From positions 45,119-109,118 of the forward strand of contig NZ_VULZ01000012.1 in assembly GCF_009696445.1 (NCBI RefSeq): a DNA stretch of 64,000 bases, in the 5' to 3' direction. The position numbers were made by a program, and so were the translations under genes. Numbering within the stretch: the stretch's first letter is position 1; each line of letters begins with the position of its first letter. Positions 1-8,755 of this stretch are shown here, one piece after another. Source of the DNA: Porcincola intestinalis (GTDB taxonomy: Bacteria; Bacillota; Clostridia; Lachnospirales; Lachnospiraceae). Below the pieces are notes generated by a model. The model was not told the DNA's origin. It did no database searches and saw only the letters and a list, made by a program, of their open reading frames with translations.

Positions 1-160
1 AAATCCTTACAGAGATATGATTGACAACGAAAAGGTCCGGCTCGTCGCGGACAGCCCGGAGCGGGTGCTGGCCTATCTGCATGATTATTACGACGCGGAC
101 TGCACGGCAGAGAAAGTCGGGACAATTGGGGATCACAATCTTTATGTCTTTCGCTCCTGA
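1..160 (+). CDS. C-terminal end of an unidentified protein (partial)
   Basis: An open frame runs in from the left edge and stops with TGA at 158-160, giving about 52 residues. The fragment is hydrophilic and mixed alpha/beta, and ends in LYVFRS. I recall similar tails at the extracellular C-termini of large polytopic glycosyltransferase-like proteins of Clostridia, and the next genes are envelope genes, but the fragment is too short to assign. The function is unknown. Confidence 0.5.
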   Translation, partial: NPYRDMIDNEKVRLVADSPERVLAYLHDYYDADCTAEKVGTIGDHNLYVFRS

Positions 161-200
161 GACTTAAGAAACTCTTAAGAGATAACTCAGAAGATCAACC

Positions 201-230
201 TTGAATGAACTCAATTTGAAATGGTACGAT
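201..230 (+). promoter_or_regulatory. Candidate sigma-A promoter for the L,D-transpeptidase pair
   Basis: TTGAAT at 201-206 and TACGAT at 225-230 are separated by 18 bases, about 75 bases upstream of the first transpeptidase start. The match is moderate. A short palindromic stretch (CTTAAG...CTTAAG) lies just upstream at 162-178 and could end the preceding transcript, but it has no clear T-run. Confidence 0.4.
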
Positions 231-305
231 TGTACTGGCTTCAGACAGAGGTGAGGGTTGTATGGGGCTGAAAGAGCAAATACAGGAGATGAGAGGGTGG
301 GAGAG

Positions 306-1034
306 ATGAAAAAGCTTCGGAAACTGCTTCTGATGGCAGTGCTTTCAGTTATGATGCTGATCCCGGCGGATCTGGCCTATGCGGCAGTGAGAATCCCAGC
401 AATTCAGCCGGGTGAGCCTATCCAAAGGGTCGATACGCTTGCGTGGCAGGCAACCTTGAAAAGAACGGTCAGAACAAAATACGGGCGCTTCAAGGCAGGT
501 ACTCGTGTGACTGTCATAAAGGGCGGTTCAAAGTGTATCATCAAGCTGAAAGGTCATAATTACAAGATTGCAAGCAGGTATCTGAACTTTAAGAAGGATC
601 TGGCAAGCATTGTCGGCGGCTCCGACTACAACACGTCGACCAAGATTGCGTTTGCCAACCAGAAGACGCGCACGAGCAAGACAAGTTATCTGATCTGGGT
701 ATCGCTTGATAAACAGCGGCTGAATCTTTACAGAGGATCCAACCGGAGATGGGAGCTGGTCAAGGTGTTCAAGTGCACAACCGGTATGATGAACATGACA
801 CCAGTCGGAAACTTTACCATCGGATGGAAGAAACACAGCTATACCGGTCAGTATGGATCGCCGCTGTATTTTTACATGGAATTTTCAGGAAGCGGATTCC
901 ACAGATGGCCCGGGAAGGGTGTCGGGACAATCGGTACGCATCCGCAGTCACATGGATGCATTCGTCTGAGAGAGAAGGATGCAGTCTGGCTGTACAAGAA
1001 TGTACCGACGAAGACGAAGGTCGTTATCTACTGA
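306..1034 (+). CDS. Exported L,D-transpeptidase (YkuD domain)
   Basis: This 242-residue protein is predicted to cross-link or modify peptidoglycan outside the membrane. It starts with a signal peptide (MKKLRKLLLMAVLSVMML, cleavage near AYA) and has a small beta-rich, SH3-like segment around residues 50-90. A YkuD catalytic domain follows, ending in the signature SHGCIR, with His216 and the nucleophile Cys218. The ATG at 306 was preferred over an in-frame ATG at 258 because it has a purine-rich GGTGGGAGAG site just upstream and places the signal peptide at the N-terminus. It is followed after 43 bases by a close paralogue, so the two arose by tandem duplication and are probably co-transcribed. 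Whether it forms 3-3 cross-links or attaches proteins cannot be told from sequence. Confidence 0.88.
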   Translation: MKKLRKLLLMAVLSVMMLIPADLAYAAVRIPAIQPGEPIQRVDTLAWQATLKRTVRTKYGRFKAGTRVTVIKGGSKCIIKLKGHNYKIASRYLNFKKDLASIVGGSDYNTSTKIAFANQKTRTSKTSYLIWVSLDKQRLNLYRGSNRRWELVKVFKCTTGMMNMTPVGNFTIGWKKHSYTGQYGSPLYFYMEFSGSGFHRWPGKGVGTIGTHPQSHGCIRLREKDAVWLYKNVPTKTKVVIY

Positions 1035-1077
1035 GAAGAAAAATCGGCCTGGCAGATATAGATAAAGAAGGTGCAAG

Positions 1078-1791
1078 ATGAAAAAGCTTCACAGACTGTT
1101 ACTGATTATGATGACGTCTTTTCTGCTTCTGGTTCCGGCTGATGCGGCCTTTGCGGCGAAGAAGTCTTCTGTCATCCGGCCGGGAGAGTCTCTCCAACAG
1201 GTCCGGACACTTTCCTGGAAAGCGACGTTGCTGAGAAACGTGCGGACAAAGTACGGGAGATTCCGGGCTGGCACGGTTGTCACGGTTGTCAGAGGCGGCG
1301 CAAAGTGCGTCATCAGGCTGAAGGGGCACAACTACAGCATATCAAGACAGTACCTGAGCTTCGGCCAGGATCTGGCGAGTGTTGTCACGAAGGGTGATTA
1401 CAACAAGCTGACAAAGACAACATACATCAATAGCACGGCACACAAGAGCAAGTCCAGATATCTGGTCTGGGTGTCGCTCGACAAGCAGCGCGTCAATATT
1501 TTCCGAGGCAAGAACAAGAAGTGGAAGCTCGTGAAGGTGTTCAAGTGCACGACTGGCCGGGAGAATTCAACGCCGATCGGAAACTTCACCATCAAGGCAA
1601 AGTACCCCAGTTATGGCAATCTTGCCTACTACATGGAGTTCTCCGGCAGCGGATTTCACAGATGGCCGGGCGTGGGTGTGGAGTCAATTGGAACGCATAC
1701 GCAGTCACACGGCTGCATCCGGATGACGCAGAGCAATATAATCTGGATGTATAACAACCTTCCGGTGGGAACGAGAGTCTGGATCTATTAA
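1078..1791 (+). CDS. Exported L,D-transpeptidase (YkuD domain), tandem paralogue
   Basis: This 237-residue paralogue of the preceding gene shares the signal peptide start (MKKLHRLLLIMMTSFLLL), the SH3-like middle segment and the C-terminal YkuD domain with SHGCIR (nucleophile Cys213). It is shorter by a few residues in the loop before the catalytic HRWPG segment, where the first copy has an extra YTGQYG stretch near the active site. The start at 1078 has an AAGGTG ribosome binding site. Both copies keep all visible catalytic residues, so both are probably active, with the loop difference perhaps changing substrate preference. Confidence 0.88.
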   Translation: MKKLHRLLLIMMTSFLLLVPADAAFAAKKSSVIRPGESLQQVRTLSWKATLLRNVRTKYGRFRAGTVVTVVRGGAKCVIRLKGHNYSISRQYLSFGQDLASVVTKGDYNKLTKTTYINSTAHKSKSRYLVWVSLDKQRVNIFRGKNKKWKLVKVFKCTTGRENSTPIGNFTIKAKYPSYGNLAYYMEFSGSGFHRWPGVGVESIGTHTQSHGCIRMTQSNIIWMYNNLPVGTRVWIY

Positions 1792-1836
1792 TGTAAGGTT
1801 CAGGAGAGTGTCCTGTCTGAAGAGCGGGAGATGAGA

Positions 1837-1878
1837 AGGGCAGAGGCCAGTGCAATACAGGCAGCTGCCCTGTTTCTT
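1837..1878 (+). terminator. Possible terminator after the L,D-transpeptidases
   Basis: AGGGCAG (1837-1843) pairs with CTGCCCT (1865-1871) and is followed by a short T-rich run (GTTTCTTT). The loop is long for a classical terminator, with a smaller internal stem. The remaining bases between 1792 and 2067 hold only the promoter described next. Confidence 0.4.
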
Positions 1879-1999
1879 TATCCAGTCTTTGAATCCTGAC
1901 GGTTTGTCTGAGAACGCTGCCGTACAGTTTTATCTGAAAAATACATCTGGCAGCATTGAACAATCTTCTGTGAACAATCAGCTGCAAATCTCGTACAGA

Positions 2000-2028
2000 T
2001 TGCAATTCCTGTGAAATAACGGTAAAAT
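2000..2028 (+). promoter_or_regulatory. Sigma-A promoter of the YfhO operon
   Basis: TTGCAA at 2000-2005 and TAAAAT at 2023-2028 are 17 bases apart, close to consensus. Transcription would begin near 2035. This places an in-frame ATG at 2038 almost at the 5' end of the message and argues for a start further downstream. Confidence 0.65.
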
Positions 2029-2067
2029 TGAGCAATCATGAGGTTTGATTCTGATATGGAGCTGTGT

Positions 2068-4767
2068 GTGAAGAAGCATTCCAAAAAGAGATACATCGGC
2101 ATCTATACAATTCTTTTTCTGATCGTCAGTCTGGCGGTCTTTTTTTCGTTCATCCTGCAGAAACGCAGTCTTGTCTGCACGGTTGACGGGGAGTCTCAGT
2201 ACGTTGTCTATCTCCGCTATATGGGACAGTATATCCGGGATACCGTTTCAGGCTTTTTTCACGGCAATTTTCATCTCAGACAGTTCGATTTTTCCATCGG
2301 AATCGGAGATGATATCGGAGCGATTGTCCGGTTTCATCCGCTTGATTTTTTAGCAGCCCTGGTTCCGGCATCCTTCGCAGAGGGGATCTATGCGGTAATC
2401 CTGCTGCTGCGTTTCTACCTTGCAGGACTTGCGTTCTCAGCGTATGCGTACGCTTCTCCTTCGTTCATTTATGCGGACCGGGAGAAGGCAGGCGTCTTTC
2501 CGGCCTGGCAGAATGTTCTGTCCGGAAGCCTGGTCTACGTCTTTGGCGGGTACATGCTGATCCGGGTGACGAATCACCCGACTTACGCAGCACCTTTCAT
2601 TGTGCTGCCGCTTCTGCTGCTTGGCATGGAGAGGGTGGTGGCTGAAAAAGGGAGCCTTCTGTTTATCCTGTCCGTCTTCCTCGGCTTCTGGAGCAATTAC
2701 TATTTCATGTACATCTGCTCCATTGCACTGCTGGTCTACGCCCTTCTCCGATATCCCGAGATCGTGAAGGAGCACCGTTTCAGATCGTTTCCGCGCTATG
2801 CCGGCAGGCTGATTCTGCTGTATCTGGTGGGGCTTATGATGTCGATGGCGACATTTCTGCCGGCGATGCTGCGGTACCGAGGCTCTTACCGGCTGAGCCA
2901 GACAAGTGAGATGCAGAGTCTCTGGCTGTATGCGGACAAGAGACGGTATGTGGCATGGTTTTTGAACCTGATCAGCCCTTACCAGAGCTCCGGCAATGGA
3001 CTGGATCTCAACTTTGCTGTGGTTGTTCTGCCTGCGCTTGCGGTGCTGTTCACAAAGCGTTATCGAAGACGCCGTACGCTGAGGGCGTCCCTTCTGCTTG
3101 AGCTGGCGGCGCTGCTGGTACCGGTTTTCGGCTACATTTTTGCCGGCATGAACAATGAAAACAACCGCTGGATGTTTCTGATCGCGCTTTCGCTTGGCAT
3201 GTGCTGTGTGACCGTCATCGACGATTTTGCGGATCTGAAGGGAGCCTCTCTTCGAAATGTCCTTCTGGTCAGCTTTCTGTTTCTGGCCGGGACGGCGGCG
3301 GAGCGGGTGCTGAAGAGGCCGAACCGCTATAATGAAGCCGGGACGGCGGAGCTTCTTGCATTTCTGCTTCTGCTGTTGGTCCTTCGGCGGATGAAGGCTT
3401 CAAGAGAAGCTGTCCGGACGGCTGTGCTTGCGGCGGTCATCATTTCCACAGGAATTAACGGATTTCTGACGTATGCGCCGGAAGGAGGAAACCGCACCGC
3501 AGCCTTCCAGCCTGCAGGGGATACCACGCAGAAATACGAGAAGCTGGACAGAAGAGCGGCCGCCTGGATTCCGGACAATCGTTTTTACCGGGTGGATGCC
3601 GCAGACGTACGGCACGGCCTGGAGAATTCCGCAGAGTATTTCGGCTATAACAGCATCGGGATGTACAACAGCATCCTGAATACGCATTTGATCCGGACGC
3701 TCCTGGATGAGAACAACGCAGGGCTGGACGCGGTCACGCAGGTACATGACCTGGATGGCAGGCCGGTCGCCGGAAATCTTGCCCATGTGAAGTATTATAT
3801 TGCGGGGGCCGGAAATGAGGGCAAGGTACCATACGGCTTTGAGAAGAGAGAAGACCTTTCAGACCTGAGTGCGAGCACGGCGGTGTATGAAAATCAGAAC
3901 CTTCTGTCTGCAGGCTTTACATCCGACAGCTTTATCACCTGGGCTAATTACCAAAAGCTCAGCGACATCGAGAAGGAATGGGTGAAGCTGGATGCCGTGG
4001 TGCTCCCGGAGGAGGATTCGGCTCTTGCGGACAAGCTCAGGGCGGAAGGACTCAGGGAAGTGGAGAAGCCTTCGGCTTCAATCAAAACGGAGTCTCTGAA
4101 GAGCCCGGATCTCTCAGGCGGACAGGGGCAGCTGTCGTTTCAGGCCGGAAAGGGTACCTGCAGTTTCCTGAGACTGAAGGGGCTGACCGGAGCCGGAACC
4201 TCGGAGGAGCTGACCATTACGTCAGAAGGCATCCGGACGACCGTACGAATTCGCAGCAGCCGGGATGTCTATACCCTCGGGAGGAAGGATTACCTGATCA
4301 ACCTTGGATACAATGCAGAAGACCGGGCGAGAGCGGTGACGCTGATCTTCAGCGGACATGGTGCGAGGTCCCTTGATGCAGCAGAGCTTGTTTCGGTCTC
4401 CATGGATGCGTACGAGAGCAGAGTCAGGGCGCTCAATGAGGAAGCTCTTCAGAATGAACAGATCGAGGATGGCCTTCTGACCGGCACCATCACGAACAAA
4501 GAGACGAAGCTTGCTGTTTTCACCGTTGCGGCCCAGCGCGGATGGACCCTGTATGTGGATGGAAAGAAGACAGATCCGGACACGTTTGACGGCATGTATC
4601 TGGGGACGCTGCTGCGTCCGGGGACACATGAGATCCGGCTTCAATATCACACACCGGGTCTTCGGGCAGGCGCTGTCTGCGCGCTTTTCGGCCTGATTGT
4701 TTTTATGCTTGCGGCTCTGAGACAGAAAAAAAAGGAACATGAGAAAGAGATGAGGTCCGACCTATGA
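2068..4767 (+). CDS. YfhO-family polytopic membrane protein (GT-C-like)
   Basis: This 899-residue protein belongs to the YfhO family. It has roughly a dozen membrane segments in the first 470 residues, a large extracytoplasmic domain and a final membrane helix near the C-terminus. Family hallmarks are the first-loop acidic motif DGESQYVVYLRYM, the SNYYFMYI segment and NNENNRW before the last helices of the membrane domain. In Bacillus and Listeria, YfhO proteins are proposed to transfer sugar from a polyprenyl-phosphate carrier to lipoteichoic acid on the outer face. The chosen start is GTG 2068 with GGAG six bases upstream; the in-frame ATGs at 2038 and 2056 lack a well-placed site and 2038 sits at the predicted transcript start. 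It overlaps the next, paralogous gene by four bases. Confidence 0.82.
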   Translation: MKKHSKKRYIGIYTILFLIVSLAVFFSFILQKRSLVCTVDGESQYVVYLRYMGQYIRDTVSGFFHGNFHLRQFDFSIGIGDDIGAIVRFHPLDFLAALVPASFAEGIYAVILLLRFYLAGLAFSAYAYASPSFIYADREKAGVFPAWQNVLSGSLVYVFGGYMLIRVTNHPTYAAPFIVLPLLLLGMERVVAEKGSLLFILSVFLGFWSNYYFMYICSIALLVYALLRYPEIVKEHRFRSFPRYAGRLILLYLVGLMMSMATFLPAMLRYRGSYRLSQTSEMQSLWLYADKRRYVAWFLNLISPYQSSGNGLDLNFAVVVLPALAVLFTKRYRRRRTLRASLLLELAALLVPVFGYIFAGMNNENNRWMFLIALSLGMCCVTVIDDFADLKGASLRNVLLVSFLFLAGTAAERVLKRPNRYNEAGTAELLAFLLLLLVLRRMKASREAVRTAVLAAVIISTGINGFLTYAPEGGNRTAAFQPAGDTTQKYEKLDRRAAAWIPDNRFYRVDAADVRHGLENSAEYFGYNSIGMYNSILNTHLIRTLLDENNAGLDAVTQVHDLDGRPVAGNLAHVKYYIAGAGNEGKVPYGFEKREDLSDLSASTAVYENQNLLSAGFTSDSFITWANYQKLSDIEKEWVKLDAVVLPEEDSALADKLRAEGLREVEKPSASIKTESLKSPDLSGGQGQLSFQAGKGTCSFLRLKGLTGAGTSEELTITSEGIRTTVRIRSSRDVYTLGRKDYLINLGYNAEDRARAVTLIFSGHGARSLDAAELVSVSMDAYESRVRALNEEALQNEQIEDGLLTGTITNKETKLAVFTVAAQRGWTLYVDGKKTDPDTFDGMYLGTLLRPGTHEIRLQYHTPGLRAGAVCALFGLIVFMLAALRQKKKEHEKEMRSDL

Positions 4768-7697
4768 GTGATCGAAAAAAATATGGGAAATATCTGCTGA
4801 TTTATACAGCCCTGTTTTCCATCATTTTTCTCCTTGTCTTTTCTCCCTTTCTGCTGGAGGGGAAGAACCTGATCGGGAAGGGGGACGGACAGTCTCAGTA
4901 TATTCTCCAGCTTCGTTATATGGGGGAATGGCTCAGAAAGACGGCCGGAGGCTTTCTTCACGGAGACTTTCATCCGGACCGCTTTGACTATACGATCGGG
5001 ATGGGGGATGACATCAATGCGGTTGTCCGGTTTCATCCGCTGGATTTTCTTTCCATCTTTGTCCCGGCATCCGGGACAGAGGCACTCTATTGTGTTCTGA
5101 CGGTTCTGCGCTGCTTTCTGGCAGGGCTCAGCCTCTCGGCATTCGTGTTTCACTTCCGGAAAAGCCGGACGGCGGCGCTTTCAGGGGCGCTTCTCTATGT
5201 GTTCTGCGGATTTACCTTCGGGCTTGGGATTGTGCATCCGACGTATCTTTCGCACATGATTCTGTTTCCGCTGATGCTTCTCGGTGCGGAGCGGATGATG
5301 GACCCGGAGCGGAAGCATTCCTTTGCGTTATTTACAGTCAGCGTTGCGCTGGGTTTCATCAGCAACTATTACTTTATGTACATCAGCTCTTTCGGTCTTC
5401 TGGGATACGTGCTGATCCGTTTCTTTGACCTCTACCGGACAGACCGGCTGAAACAGTTCGGACGGCTGCTGATCAGTCTGTCTCTTGCCTACCTTCTGGG
5501 GCTGGCGCTCTCCGGCATCTTCCTGTTCCCGGCGCTGGCACGCTACAAATCCAGCCTCCGGGCTGTCCATGAGGCGGAGCGCAACAGTCTTCTTGTCTAT
5601 GAGGATAAAAGGAGATACCTGGCGTGGTTCCTGAACTTGATTACCCCGTATCAGGCCTCCGGAAATGGAACACATCTCAACTTTGCGGTGACGCTGATGC
5701 CGGCAGCTGCGCTGATTTTTTCGTCCGCGAAACGAAAATCATCCTGCCGCCAGATTCGCACCGGTCTGATTGTCCTTCTTTTCTGTCTGCTCATTCCGGG
5801 CGCCGGCTATGTGCTGGCAGCGATGAACAATGAAAACAACCGGTGGGTGTACCTGATTGCATTTGCAGCAGCAGTCGCTGTCAGCTTTACAGCGGATGCA
5901 GTCTCTGCGCTTCAGAAACGCGACAGACGCTTCCTCCTCCTTGTGACTGCCGTCTTCGATCTGGGATGCGCAGTCTGGTTCTGGATGACGCGGGAGGCTG
6001 TCTTTCATCTGACAGCGGCGGCGGAGCTGACGCTCTACACGGCAGTTCTTCTGTATTTGAGCTGCAGGACAGAAAAAAAGAAAAAGAAAGCAGACGGCTA
6101 TGGCGGACACAGCCATGCCGGACACAGCCATGCGGGACGCAATCACGATGGATACAGCTATGGCGAACGGATCGTTCTGCTGTTTACGGCGGGCTCCGCC
6201 GCACTGGCCGGATGGATGACGTTCTCACCGAGATTCGGCAATCTCGCGGCGTATTATCAGGAGCAGGGGACGGCGTTCAGCCGGTATGAGGAATCCTCCT
6301 ATGCGGTCTATACGGACACGCCGCTTTACACAGGGGAGAATGGAGCCGCCGCGTTTTCCGATGGATTCTACCGTGTGGACAGTGTGCGGAGCGCTTACTG
6401 GGAGGACAATTCTTCTCTTGTCCTGAGACAGCCGGGCGTGCAGATCTACAACAGCATTGTCAATGCCAGCCAGCTTCAGGCCATGATTGAGCAGAGAAGC
6501 ACCGGCATGACATCGATCCTGCACATCCAGTCGCTCGACGGAAGGACAGCGCTTGAGGCGCTGGCAGGTGTCCGCTATTTTGCTGTTGATGCGGACAATG
6601 CGGCTTCCTTGCCGTATGGCTATGCAAAACAGCCGCTTGGATCCCGCAGAAAACTGGCGCTCTATGAGAATCAGTATCCGCTTCCGTTCGGGTTTACGAC
6701 GGACACTGTGATCTCCAGGGAAGACTATGAGGCCCTCAACCCGGCAGCAAAGGACCTTGTTATGTTGCGGGCGGCAGTAACCGAAGACAGCGGACATACA
6801 GCTGAATCCGGTCAGGGGCAAAGAAGCAGTGCTCTGACAGATGAAACAAAGCAGGAACGGGCGTCTGTCAGCGCGCAGGCAGGAGAGGCTGGTCAGGCAC
6901 AGAGTACCGGCCTGACAACCACGGATGGAAAAGAGGAGGAGGTCTCCGTTCTCCGGGAGGGGGTTTCCTTCGAGGCCGGGGACGGTGTGACCAGGAAGGG
7001 CAGCAGACTTGTGACCGGAAAGAAGGGAGGAAGTCTGTCCGTCTCCTATGAGAAGAAGGCGGGGTATGAGTGCTATCTAAGCCTGGAGAGTCTCAGGCTT
7101 CTGGGAGGTCGCAGTCTTTCCGCAGCTGCGTATGTGAAGGCGGACGGCATCAGCAAGGGGATCCTGCTGTCGGCTGCAAACAGTGCCTACACCCGGGGGG
7201 ATGACGCGTATATTGTGAATCTGGGAACGGCGTCCGGGGACGGAACAGGGATTCTGCAGCTTCTTCTTCCAGAGGAGATTTGTGTATCGCTGGAGAAAAG
7301 TGAACTCTTGTACCTTCCGATGGCAGATTATGAGGAGAAGGTTAAAAGGCTCAGCGAGGTCAGTCTGCAGCATGTGACATTTGACGGCGACTCGGTCAGC
7401 GGGGAGATCACCCTGGACAGCCCACGCTATATGGTCTTTCAGATTCCGTACAGCAGCGGCTGGACCATCGAGGTGAACGGAAAACAAAAGCGTCCGGAAC
7501 GGGCAGATCTGTGCTATCTGGGCGTGCGCCTAGAGAAGGGAACTTCGCAGATCCGTCTTGTCTACCATTCGCCCGGACTTCGGGCGGGCATTCTGTGCTC
7601 ATCCGCAGGGCTGGTGCTGTTTGCCGCTGCCTTCGCGCTGTCGGCCAGGAGAAGACGTCTTCGCAAAGCTGGGAACGATCGTACACATGTGGTATAA
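4764..7697 (+). CDS. YfhO-family polytopic membrane protein, tandem paralogue with His-rich loop
   Basis: This 977-residue paralogue of the preceding gene starts in an ATGA overlap, so translation is probably coupled. It keeps the same landmarks: DGQSQYILQLRYM in the first loop, SNYYFMYI, NNENNRW, and a C-terminal domain ending in a single membrane helix. Two parts are unlike the first copy. One is a histidine-rich loop near residue 450, with repeated GHSHAG units between two membrane segments. The other is a low-complexity stretch rich in Gln, Ser, Thr and Glu around residues 670-730 in the outer domain. The pair may act on different acceptors or as a complex. The family role in sugar transfer to surface polymers is known from other species; the substrate here is unknown. 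Confidence 0.82.
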   Translation: MSDRKKYGKYLLIYTALFSIIFLLVFSPFLLEGKNLIGKGDGQSQYILQLRYMGEWLRKTAGGFLHGDFHPDRFDYTIGMGDDINAVVRFHPLDFLSIFVPASGTEALYCVLTVLRCFLAGLSLSAFVFHFRKSRTAALSGALLYVFCGFTFGLGIVHPTYLSHMILFPLMLLGAERMMDPERKHSFALFTVSVALGFISNYYFMYISSFGLLGYVLIRFFDLYRTDRLKQFGRLLISLSLAYLLGLALSGIFLFPALARYKSSLRAVHEAERNSLLVYEDKRRYLAWFLNLITPYQASGNGTHLNFAVTLMPAAALIFSSAKRKSSCRQIRTGLIVLLFCLLIPGAGYVLAAMNNENNRWVYLIAFAAAVAVSFTADAVSALQKRDRRFLLLVTAVFDLGCAVWFWMTREAVFHLTAAAELTLYTAVLLYLSCRTEKKKKKADGYGGHSHAGHSHAGRNHDGYSYGERIVLLFTAGSAALAGWMTFSPRFGNLAAYYQEQGTAFSRYEESSYAVYTDTPLYTGENGAAAFSDGFYRVDSVRSAYWEDNSSLVLRQPGVQIYNSIVNASQLQAMIEQRSTGMTSILHIQSLDGRTALEALAGVRYFAVDADNAASLPYGYAKQPLGSRRKLALYENQYPLPFGFTTDTVISREDYEALNPAAKDLVMLRAAVTEDSGHTAESGQGQRSSALTDETKQERASVSAQAGEAGQAQSTGLTTTDGKEEEVSVLREGVSFEAGDGVTRKGSRLVTGKKGGSLSVSYEKKAGYECYLSLESLRLLGGRSLSAAAYVKADGISKGILLSAANSAYTRGDDAYIVNLGTASGDGTGILQLLLPEEICVSLEKSELLYLPMADYEEKVKRLSEVSLQHVTFDGDSVSGEITLDSPRYMVFQIPYSSGWTIEVNGKQKRPERADLCYLGVRLEKGTSQIRLVYHSPGLRAGILCSSAGLVLFAAAFALSARRRRLRKAGNDRTHVV

Positions 7698-7698
7698 T
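7670..7698 (+). promoter_or_regulatory. Possible internal promoter before the glycosyltransferase
   Basis: A perfect TATAAT (7693-7698) preceded by TGG forms an extended -10 element that overlaps the stop codon of the second YfhO gene. The -35 (TGGGAA at 7670-7675) is poor. It could give extra transcription of the three downstream genes. Confidence 0.4.
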
Positions 7699-7744
7699 CT
7701 GGTAGACTTCAGGCTGGTTTTCAGCCGGATATAGAGGTTTTTTC

Positions 7745-8755
7745 ATGTTATATACAGTTGTGATTCCCTGCTACAAATCGTCCAGGACGATCCGGAAGGT
7801 TGTCGAGGAGACGATGGAGCAGTTTGAAAAAATGAAAGCCGGAGAGCTGGAGTTTGTCCTGGTGGACGACTGCAGCCCGGATGACGGGGCGACGGTGCGC
7901 GCACTTCGCGGACTGGTGCAGGATTATGACAATGTCAGGGTGGTGGAGCTTGCCAAGAACGCCGGACAGCATAACGCGACCATGGCCGGGCTGAATTATG
8001 CCTCCGGTGATTTTATCATATCCATGGATGACGATGGACAGACCAGTCCGACGCAGCTGCCGAAGCTTTTGGCAGAGATCAAAAAGGGATATGACATCGT
8101 ATACGGTTATTACCCACACAAGCAGCATTCCAAATTCCGTAACTGGGGAAGCCGCTTCAATCAGTGGACGACACGTGTCCTCCTGGACAAGCCCAAAAAC
8201 ATGAAGACCAGCTCATTCTGGATCATCCGACGGTTTGTCAGGGACTATGCAGTGCAGTATAGGAGTGCATACACGCACCTTCAGGGTGTATTTCTGAGGG
8301 TGACGCGGAACATCAGCTGCATTCCGGTCGAGCACTTCCGGAGGCAGGAGGGGCAGTCAGGCTATACGTTCAGGAAACTTGTGCAGCTTTGGAGCAATAT
8401 CATCGGCTTCTCGATCGTACCGCTCCGGATGGCGACGGTGCTTGGGAATATCTTTGCGGCAGTGGGGCTGGTCGGCATCATTGCCGTGATTGTCCGGAAG
8501 CTGGTCAGACCGGTGACAGCAATCGGATGGCCCTCGATTATGGTATCGATCTTCTTCTTCTCCGGATTGATTCTGATGTTTATGGGGCTGATCGGCGAGT
8601 ATATCGGCCGTATCTTCCTTGGTTTATGTAATAATCCGCAGTATGTTGTCCGGCAGATTGATGAACAGGGGAAAAGGCCCTATCTGGTCAATGAAGACGG
8701 GCAGCAGTTTGAGTTGAAAAAGGGTGTGGATTGGAGAAAGGAGCGTGAGACATAG
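7745..8755 (+). CDS. GT2 glycosyltransferase, GtrB/CsbB/DPM1-like
   Basis: This 336-residue enzyme has a GT-A domain followed by two C-terminal membrane helices (about residues 230-255 and 265-290), the layout of polyprenyl-phosphate sugar synthases. Visible motifs are VIPCYKSS at the N-terminus, the nucleotide-binding DDCSPDD at residues 41-47 and the metal-binding DDDGQ at 95-99. Such enzymes load a sugar from a nucleotide donor onto undecaprenyl phosphate on the inner leaflet. In the CsbB-YfhO arrangement this lipid-linked sugar is then used by a YfhO protein, which fits the two YfhO genes immediately upstream. The start has AGAGG seven bases upstream. Its stop overlaps the next start codon by one base. 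Confidence 0.85.
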   Translation: MLYTVVIPCYKSSRTIRKVVEETMEQFEKMKAGELEFVLVDDCSPDDGATVRALRGLVQDYDNVRVVELAKNAGQHNATMAGLNYASGDFIISMDDDGQTSPTQLPKLLAEIKKGYDIVYGYYPHKQHSKFRNWGSRFNQWTTRVLLDKPKNMKTSSFWIIRRFVRDYAVQYRSAYTHLQGVFLRVTRNISCIPVEHFRRQEGQSGYTFRKLVQLWSNIIGFSIVPLRMATVLGNIFAAVGLVGIIAVIVRKLVRPVTAIGWPSIMVSIFFFSGLILMFMGLIGEYIGRIFLGLCNNPQYVVRQIDEQGKRPYLVNEDGQQFELKKGVDWRKERET

